Assembly (NCBI GenBank): GCA_013822725.1
Contig: PNKX01000037.1
Coordinates: 1-33,546, forward strand
Origin: Pirellula sp.
GTDB lineage: Bacteria; Planctomycetota; Planctomycetia; Pirellulales; Lacipirellulaceae
Direction: 5' to 3'
DNA length: 33,546 bases
Shown: positions 28,344 through 33,546 of the stretch, one piece after another
Position numbering within the stretch: the first letter of the stretch is position 1
How the letters are laid out: each line of letters starts with the position of its first letter
Notes under the pieces: generated by a model
The model's input: only the letters and a program-made list of their open reading frames with translations
The model's database searches: none
Told to the model about the DNA's origin: nothing
Position numbers and translations under genes: made by a program

Positions 28344-30338
28344 ATGAACCTGGGATGTACTTCCGCGCGCCGTCGTCGGCTCATGCCGACAGGCGGTTGG
28401 AGCGTTGTTGCACTCGCCTTTGCCTGCACGGCGACGATCGCCGTCGCCCAGACGGCTCCGTCGCGACGGACCGCCCGCGACACCGATCGGGCGGCTGGCG
28501 AGCTCATCGATTCGTTCTTCGATTCCGCCGCTGAGGGGAGCCGATCGACGCGACCGGTGAAGGACGCGCTCGGAGGCCAGGCGAGCAAAGCCTCGGTCCG
28601 TCCGCAGTGGACGGCCCGCCTGGCGCGCAATCCCAAGGCTGACGACGGCAATCCGCCGTATGTGCTGATCGACCGCTACGGCGGCGTGCAGCGCTACGTC
28701 GAACCGACGCCGACGGTCGATCTCGACCGCTACCTCGGACAAACGATCACCGTGCGTCGCGACACCGGGCACACGCTGCTCGCTAGTCAGCTCGAACTGC
28801 CGAAACTCGCTCGGCCCGCCGGGGCTGTGGTTGGCGAGGGCGCCGTGCGCCTGGCCGCAGCGGAAGAGCCGGTGAATTCGGCCGAGCCGACGCTCGCGGA
28901 AGGCTCCGCCGGCGTCGCGGCCGAACCGATCGCCGCCGAGCCGCTTCCCGATCCAATTCCCGATCAGCAAGCGATGGTCGAGGGGCAACAAGGCCCGTGG
29001 CTCGACGAAGCGGGCAATCCGGTCAATCTGCCTGAAGGCGCTGATCCTCTTTACCTCGACGAGTCGCAAGGTCCTCACCTGCAGGGCTGCTCAACGTGCG
29101 GAAGCGCCGTCTGTCAGGCGCAGGGCGGCTGCGGTTACGGTTCGCGGCCAGTGCTGTGGGTCCGCGGCGAGTATCTCGCTTGGTGGTCCGACGGCATGTA
29201 CGTCCCGCCGCTCGTGGTCCGCGGCGACGTGGGCGACAATGGCACGCCGAATGATCCGACCGACGATTTTTTCAACAATGCCTTCGTCGTGTTCGGAAAC
29301 GAAGACGTGCTCGACGGCATTCGCAGCGGTGCTCGCTTGCGAGTCGGTTACTGGCTCGACGACTATGGCCAGACGGCGATCGAAGCCGAGTACTTTGGCT
29401 TCGGGCAAATTGACGACGGGTTCGTCGACGGCGGGGACGGCACGTTTCCGATCGTCGGGCGGCCCTTCATCGACGCGACGACCGGATTGAATGCGGTGGA
29501 AGACGTTTCGTTTCCGGGCATCAGAGGCTCGGCAGCGGTCGACATCGACAGTACGTTCCAGTCAGCCGGGATCGGTATTCGTCGCAACCTCTGCTGTGCC
29601 AGCGGTCAAACTTGCTGCGGCGATCCGGTGACTTGCGGCAGCCAGGTCGGCGGCTGCGGCGCGGCCGGTTGCGGGGCCGGCGTCAGCAACGGCCCCTGCG
29701 CCAGCCTCTTCAACAAGGGAACGCGGCACACCGACGTCTACTTCGGCTTCCGTTGGGCCCAGTTGCAGGAAGGGATCGCGATACAAGAGAATCTGGAAGT
29801 CATCGCGCCGTCGGTCGATGTCGGCACCACGTTCCAAGTGAACGACGCTTTCAGCACCAATAACGAATTCGTCGGCGGCGAATTGGGCTTCCTGTGGGAC
29901 TGGGAATATCGCCGTTGGTCGTTGGAAGCACTGTCGAAGCTCGGCCTCGGCTCGACACGGCAACGGGTCAGCATCAACGGCAGCACCACCCGCACTGAGC
30001 CGGGTGAGTTGCCGGAGACGCGGAGCGGCGGCCTGCTCGCCCAAGACAGCAACATCGGCGACTACGAGCGGAACGAATTGAGCGTGCTGCCGCAGTTGGG
30101 CGTGACGCTCGGCTACAAGCTCACCGAACGGTTGAAGCTCACCGGCGGCTACACCTTCGTCTATTGGAGCAACGTCGTCCGTCCCGGAGAGCAGATTGAT
30201 CTGGAAGTGAACCCTGGCAATCTGCCATTCGCCAATCCGCCCGATGCGGATGGTCTGCCGGCGCGGCCGCAGTTCACTTATCGCCAGAACGACTTTTGGG
30301 CTCACGGCCTGAGCGCCGGTCTCGAATACCAATGGTAG
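28344..30338 (+). CDS. BBP7-family outer-membrane beta-barrel protein
   Basis: A 664-residue exported protein. An arginine-rich start and hydrophobic core (WSVVALAFACTATIAVAQT) form a signal peptide. Residues 30-265 are low in structure and Ala/Glu/Pro-rich. From about 269 the planctomycete BBP7 pattern begins: LWVRGEYLAWWSDGMYVPPLV, then alternating amphipathic strands (RLRVGYWLDD, DVYFGFRWAQLQEGIAI, GGELGFLWDWEYRRWSLE). It ends in LGVTLGYKLTERLKLTGGY and a closing aromatic residue (LEYQW), as expected for a barrel inserted by the BAM machinery. A cysteine-rich insertion at about 417-455 holds eight cysteines. Specific function is unknown. A strong terminator follows. Confidence 0.88.
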   Translation: MNLGCTSARRRRLMPTGGWSVVALAFACTATIAVAQTAPSRRTARDTDRAAGELIDSFFDSAAEGSRSTRPVKDALGGQASKASVRPQWTARLARNPKADDGNPPYVLIDRYGGVQRYVEPTPTVDLDRYLGQTITVRRDTGHTLLASQLELPKLARPAGAVVGEGAVRLAAAEEPVNSAEPTLAEGSAGVAAEPIAAEPLPDPIPDQQAMVEGQQGPWLDEAGNPVNLPEGADPLYLDESQGPHLQGCSTCGSAVCQAQGGCGYGSRPVLWVRGEYLAWWSDGMYVPPLVVRGDVGDNGTPNDPTDDFFNNAFVVFGNEDVLDGIRSGARLRVGYWLDDYGQTAIEAEYFGFGQIDDGFVDGGDGTFPIVGRPFIDATTGLNAVEDVSFPGIRGSAAVDIDSTFQSAGIGIRRNLCCASGQTCCGDPVTCGSQVGGCGAAGCGAGVSNGPCASLFNKGTRHTDVYFGFRWAQLQEGIAIQENLEVIAPSVDVGTTFQVNDAFSTNNEFVGGELGFLWDWEYRRWSLEALSKLGLGSTRQRVSINGSTTRTEPGELPETRSGGLLAQDSNIGDYERNELSVLPQLGVTLGYKLTERLKLTGGYTFVYWSNVVRPGEQIDLEVNPGNLPFANPPDADGLPARPQFTYRQNDFWAHGLSAGLEYQW

Positions 30339-30398
30339 CTTAGCCAGCATCCTCCCGCGTCTTCAGGCTGACGCGGCATCGACTTGTCACCTCATCGC

Positions 30399-30433
30399 GC
30401 CCGGCAAAACGCTTTGTTTTTGCCGGGCGTTTT
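30399..30433 (+). terminator. Intrinsic terminator after the beta-barrel gene
   Basis: Arms GCCCGGCAAAA (30399-30409) and TTTTGCCGGGC (30418-30428) enclose an eight-base loop. GTTTTC follows. It lies about 60 bases after the stop and separates this gene from the next exported protein. Confidence 0.85.
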
Positions 30434-30599
30434 CTATTTCTAGCGCCTCCGCGCTTCCGATCGACTGGGGGTGCTGGCGCGGTGCGCGGAAATCGTCCGC
30501 CTCGTGGGAATCTGTGCGGATTAAGTCGGTCGGTCTGGCCGATAAGAAACGAAAGTCGTCCTCCCTGAATTCGCTTTACTCGTTGTCGAGGGTGCTCGC

Positions 30600-33278
30600 A
30601 TGGCGCCGCTGCGTTTTAATCCGCAATCGCTCTTCCGTATGTTCCAGCCGGCTCGCGCGAGCCGTCCGAAGCTCGCGAAGGGAACGCGCCGTCAGAAAGG
30701 GCTCGGCTTCGAGTCGCTCGAGTCGCGGCAGATGATGGCCGCCGACATGGCGGAGATCGTCGGCACGGTGCGGCTCGACGTGCAGAATGACGGCAACCAG
30801 GCCAACGATACGCTGGTCGCCGGCGCCACGGTGCAACTTTACCGCGACAACGGCAACGGCGCCTACGACGCAGGCGACGTCGCTGTCGGCGGCGTGGCGA
30901 CGACCGACGCCTTCGGTCAGTACCGCTTCACCGGCCTCGGCGCCGGCAAGTACTTCGCCAAGCTGACGCTCCCGTCGGCCTACCAGACCAAAGCTGGCGG
31001 CGGCCTCCAGGAAATCAATATCACGGCGGCAGAGTCGGACGGAACGATCGGGCAGACGATCGACGATTTCGAGTCGAATCAAATCGCCGGCGCGGCGCCC
31101 CCCCTTCCTTCGAGTGACAATTCGACGAAGGCCGATCCCGGCGTCATGGGAGGCGAACGCGACCTCCACGTCCAACTCACCGAAGGGAGCGACGTCTATT
31201 CCTCGGTATCGCTCATCAGCGGCGGCGGCTTCCTGCGACTCGCCAGCGGCAGCATGGTGACTGGCAACGCGAAAGTCGTCTGGGACGGGCAGGACGGCAG
31301 CGCCACTTCAATCAACCCAACCGGCTTGGGGGGACTCGATTTCACCTCGTTCAACGGCAACACGATGACCGGCATCGTGTTGAGAGTCGGCGCCGATCAT
31401 CCCAATAGCGTCGTCAAGCTGAAGGTCTACACGAATGCCGGCAAGTGGAGCGAATTCACCGCCACGGTCCCTGAAACGACCGGCGGCGCCGCGACGGCCC
31501 AATTGACGTTCAACTTCTCTGGTCCGGCCAGCAATAGCGCCGGCGGCGGCGTTGATTTCAGCAACGTCGGTGCGATCGAACTGACCTTTGAGGGGGTTAC
31601 CGCCGTCGACGGCATGGTGTCGCTGGTCGGCGTCATCGGCCTGACGACGAAGACGGCCGACTTCACCGCCTACGAAAAAATCAACCTCGGCGATCGCGTC
31701 TGGAACGACGCGAACAACAACAGCCAGTTCGACAACGGCGAGCAAGGGATCAGCGGCGTCAAGCTGAACCTGTTCAGCGACGTCGACGGCAACAATCAGT
31801 TTACGCCCGGCGTCGACACGTTCGTCGCCACGACGAACACCAACGGGACGGGCTTCTATCAGTTCACTGATCTGCTCCCGGGCCAATACATCGTGCAGGT
31901 CGACGCCGCGAACTTCAACGCCGGCCAAGCGCTGGAAGGGTTGAAGTCGAGTACCGGCGGAGCGGTCGATCCCGACAACGGCGTCGACGGCGACGACAAC
32001 GGCACGGCCCTGGCCGGTTACGGCGTCGTCAGCCAGGCGCTCTCGCTGATTGCGGCGAATAACACGGTTGACTTCGGCTTCTTCGGGTTCGACCTGGTGC
32101 TCGACAAGTCGATCGAGCAGACCTCGGCGTCGCCGCTGGAGGAACTCGAATACACGGTCCGGATTATCAACGACGGCCCGTCCACGGCGATGAACGTTTC
32201 GTTCCTCGACGAACTGCCGGCAGGGGTGACCTACAAGTCGCTCACCGTCGACAAGGCGGGGGTTAACCTCACTCACTCGAACGGCAACATCACCGGCAAC
32301 CTCGGCAACATGGCCGCGGGCGCGGTGATCATCGTCAAGATTCGCGTCGACGTGAAGGCCAACGCCACCGGAACGCTGCTGAACAAGGCCGAGGTGAGCG
32401 CTCCGGACGAAGAATACACGCTCAACAATCAGGACGAGGTCGAGATTCCGGTCGTCCCGAAGATCGATCTCGCTATCGACAAGATCGACAGTAAGGATCC
32501 GGTCAAGCCGGGCGAAACGTTCACGTACACCGTCACGGTCGTCAACAATGGCCCGTCGAACGCCACTGGCGTGACGGTCGTCGACACCCTGCCGGCGACG
32601 GGCGTGACCTACGTCACGTCGTCGCGGGCCGTGTCGGTCAACGGCCGCGAATTGACTTACGATCTTGGCGGCATGGCCGCGGGCGCCACGGTGACCTTCA
32701 CGATCACCGTGCAGGTGAATCAAGGCTTCAGCGGCACGTTGTTGAATGAGATTGAAGTCTCGGCTAACGAGGACGAGACGACCTACGCGAACAATCAGGA
32801 CACCGAGCCGACGGTCGTGAAGATCGACCCGGCGAGCCTCGACGGCTTCGTCTACGTCGACAAGGACAACGACGGTATCAAAGACAACGGCGAGAAGCCG
32901 ATCGCCGGGGTCATTATGACGCTCACCGGGACGGATATCTTTGGCGCCTCGGTGACGCGCACCGCGGTGACCAATACGGCAGGTTACTACAACTTCGTGA
33001 ATCTGATGCCTGGAACCTACCACGTCAATCAGACGCAGCCGACCAAGTACAAAGACGGCAAGGATACGGTCGGCAACACCTACAATCAGTTAGGCGAGAT
33101 GTCGGTGACGCCTAACGGCTTCCTGGGCCTCGATCAGGTGGCTAATGACTATGTTGACGCCGACTCGATCCAGCAGATCACGCTCGACAGCGGGTTTGCG
33201 GCGAAGGATTATAACTTCGGCGAATTGGCCGTCACGACCAGCAAGGTCGATTTCATCCGGCCGATTTTCTACCGCTAG
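30600..33278 (+). CDS. Secreted SdrD-B / DUF11 repeat protein
   Basis: An 892-residue protein. The basic N-terminus leads to FESLESRQMMAAD (37-49), a LEPR-XLL-like motif found on giant exported planctomycete proteins. Domains in order: an SdrD B-like Cna-type domain (about 55-140; ATVQLYRDNGNGAYD); a beta-sandwich of unknown type (about 145-355); a second B domain (about 360-495; DRVWNDANNNSQFDNGEQGISG); two DUF11 domains (about 497-620 and 621-742; INDGPSTAMNV and VNNGPSNATGV); and a third B domain (about 744-885; VDKDNDGIKDNGEKPIAG). The Asp/Asn-rich loops imply calcium binding. The probable role is cell-surface structure or adhesion. GAGGG lies seven bases before the ATG. No sortase or membrane anchor is visible. 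Confidence 0.9.
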   Translation: MAPLRFNPQSLFRMFQPARASRPKLAKGTRRQKGLGFESLESRQMMAADMAEIVGTVRLDVQNDGNQANDTLVAGATVQLYRDNGNGAYDAGDVAVGGVATTDAFGQYRFTGLGAGKYFAKLTLPSAYQTKAGGGLQEINITAAESDGTIGQTIDDFESNQIAGAAPPLPSSDNSTKADPGVMGGERDLHVQLTEGSDVYSSVSLISGGGFLRLASGSMVTGNAKVVWDGQDGSATSINPTGLGGLDFTSFNGNTMTGIVLRVGADHPNSVVKLKVYTNAGKWSEFTATVPETTGGAATAQLTFNFSGPASNSAGGGVDFSNVGAIELTFEGVTAVDGMVSLVGVIGLTTKTADFTAYEKINLGDRVWNDANNNSQFDNGEQGISGVKLNLFSDVDGNNQFTPGVDTFVATTNTNGTGFYQFTDLLPGQYIVQVDAANFNAGQALEGLKSSTGGAVDPDNGVDGDDNGTALAGYGVVSQALSLIAANNTVDFGFFGFDLVLDKSIEQTSASPLEELEYTVRIINDGPSTAMNVSFLDELPAGVTYKSLTVDKAGVNLTHSNGNITGNLGNMAAGAVIIVKIRVDVKANATGTLLNKAEVSAPDEEYTLNNQDEVEIPVVPKIDLAIDKIDSKDPVKPGETFTYTVTVVNNGPSNATGVTVVDTLPATGVTYVTSSRAVSVNGRELTYDLGGMAAGATVTFTITVQVNQGFSGTLLNEIEVSANEDETTYANNQDTEPTVVKIDPASLDGFVYVDKDNDGIKDNGEKPIAGVIMTLTGTDIFGASVTRTAVTNTAGYYNFVNLMPGTYHVNQTQPTKYKDGKDTVGNTYNQLGEMSVTPNGFLGLDQVANDYVDADSIQQITLDSGFAAKDYNFGELAVTTSKVDFIRPIFYR

Positions 33279-33299
33279 TCGCAACAACAAATTGAACGC

Positions 33300-33341
33300 A
33301 CAGCCGTTGACGCGCCGCTTAGCGCGTCAACGGCTGTTTTA
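33300..33341 (+). terminator. Strong intrinsic terminator
   Basis: Perfect 15-base arms (ACAGCCGTTGACGCG, 33300-33314, and its complement at 33323-33337) enclose CCGCTTAG. TTTATT follows. It ends the SdrD-B/DUF11 transcript 22 bases after its stop. Confidence 0.92.
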
Positions 33342-33409
33342 TTGCGCGACGGGATGAAGTCAAAAAGTTGCGTTAGTTTCGTCACAGACGTTAGAAGCGA
33401 ATGCAAAGC

Positions 33410-33487
33410 CTATTTGTGGAATAGTGCATAGTCGAAGATTGCGACAGAATCTTCCGACGAGTCGCCGAAGTCGACATAGTCTTTCAT
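33410..33487 (-). CDS. Possible 25-residue peptide gene
   Basis: ATG at 33487 on the minus strand reads MKDYVDFGDSSEDSVAIFDY and five more residues to a TAG at 33410-33412. GAGGAAGCGG lies a few bases upstream of the ATG and would serve as Shine-Dalgarno. The peptide is acidic and aromatic, and resembles nothing I know. The short length means it could be chance. It lies just before the window edge, and no other gene is visible after 33341. Confidence 0.3.
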   Translation of the reverse strand: MKDYVDFGDSSEDSVAIFDYALFHK

Positions 33488-33546
33488 TGGACCGCTTCCT
33501 CAAGCGACCTGCCGGCGTCGACTGATCGAGTCGCGCTGCCAACCTT

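Overview
This 33.5 kb, GC-rich window is almost certainly chromosomal DNA of a planctomycete, probably order Pirellulales. That placement rests on protein families, not on a search: a BBP7-type beta-barrel protein, a secreted SdrD-B/DUF11 protein with a FESLESRQMMAAD N-terminus (LEPR-XLL-like), a PEP-CTERM tail, an enlarged multi-PDZ RseP, and intergenic gaps packed with palindromic repeats. No rRNA, tRNA, CRISPR array, transposase or prophage gene was recognised.

Layout. 1-6200 (mostly minus strand): moeA and trpG/pabA, then crcB (+) convergent with rseP, which is coupled to dxr (dxr-rseP, TGATG overlap). 6826-8928: ftsH (+). 8929-9183: a small scar holding what looks like a decayed hicB-hicA toxin-antitoxin pair between two hairpins. 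9166-12150 (minus): four tandem paralogous membrane proteins of unknown function. 12261-14020: a small membrane protein, a 1.1 kb repeat-rich gene-free tract, and a BFD-like [2Fe-2S] protein (minus). 14474-17218: a 914-residue orphan membrane-anchored protein. 17259-17917: a two-gene cassette of a small acidic protein and an HNH nuclease. 18282-18959: an FHA protein. 19294-20673: a secreted vanadium-dependent haloperoxidase with every vanadate-binding position conserved and a PEP-CTERM sorting tail. 20948-24553: dnaE with a TTG start. 24684-27162: thioredoxin-like protein, UDP-glucuronate decarboxylase-like SDR, VanZ-like protein (minus), tadA. 27491-33278: three exported proteins (small Gln/Asn-rich protein, BBP7 beta-barrel, SdrD-B/DUF11 protein), the last two each followed by an intrinsic terminator.

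The most interesting layer lies between the genes. At least 15 hairpins share an AGCC foot (often GTAGCC or TTAGCC) and fall into three loop classes. Their stems differ by compensatory base pairs, so the fold is conserved rather than the sequence. They often occur as head-to-head pairs, in two cases enclosing a long inverted repeat of the ACCACCAAGGCAC type. They sit at stop codons: crcB, the haloperoxidase and the BFD gene take their TAG from the hairpin foot, the rseP TAA abuts one, and two of the four tandem paralogs stop inside one. The GTAG foot, hairpin and paired layout resemble REP/BIME elements mobilised by RAYT (TnpA-REP) transposases, but none is encoded here. A second, unrelated covarying palindrome family forms a nested palindrome at 12678-12885 and a half copy at the window start.

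Most housekeeping calls rest on intact catalytic motifs. Functions of the four paralogs, the 914-residue protein, the small acidic partner of the HNH nuclease and the 195-residue exported protein cannot be assigned from sequence alone.
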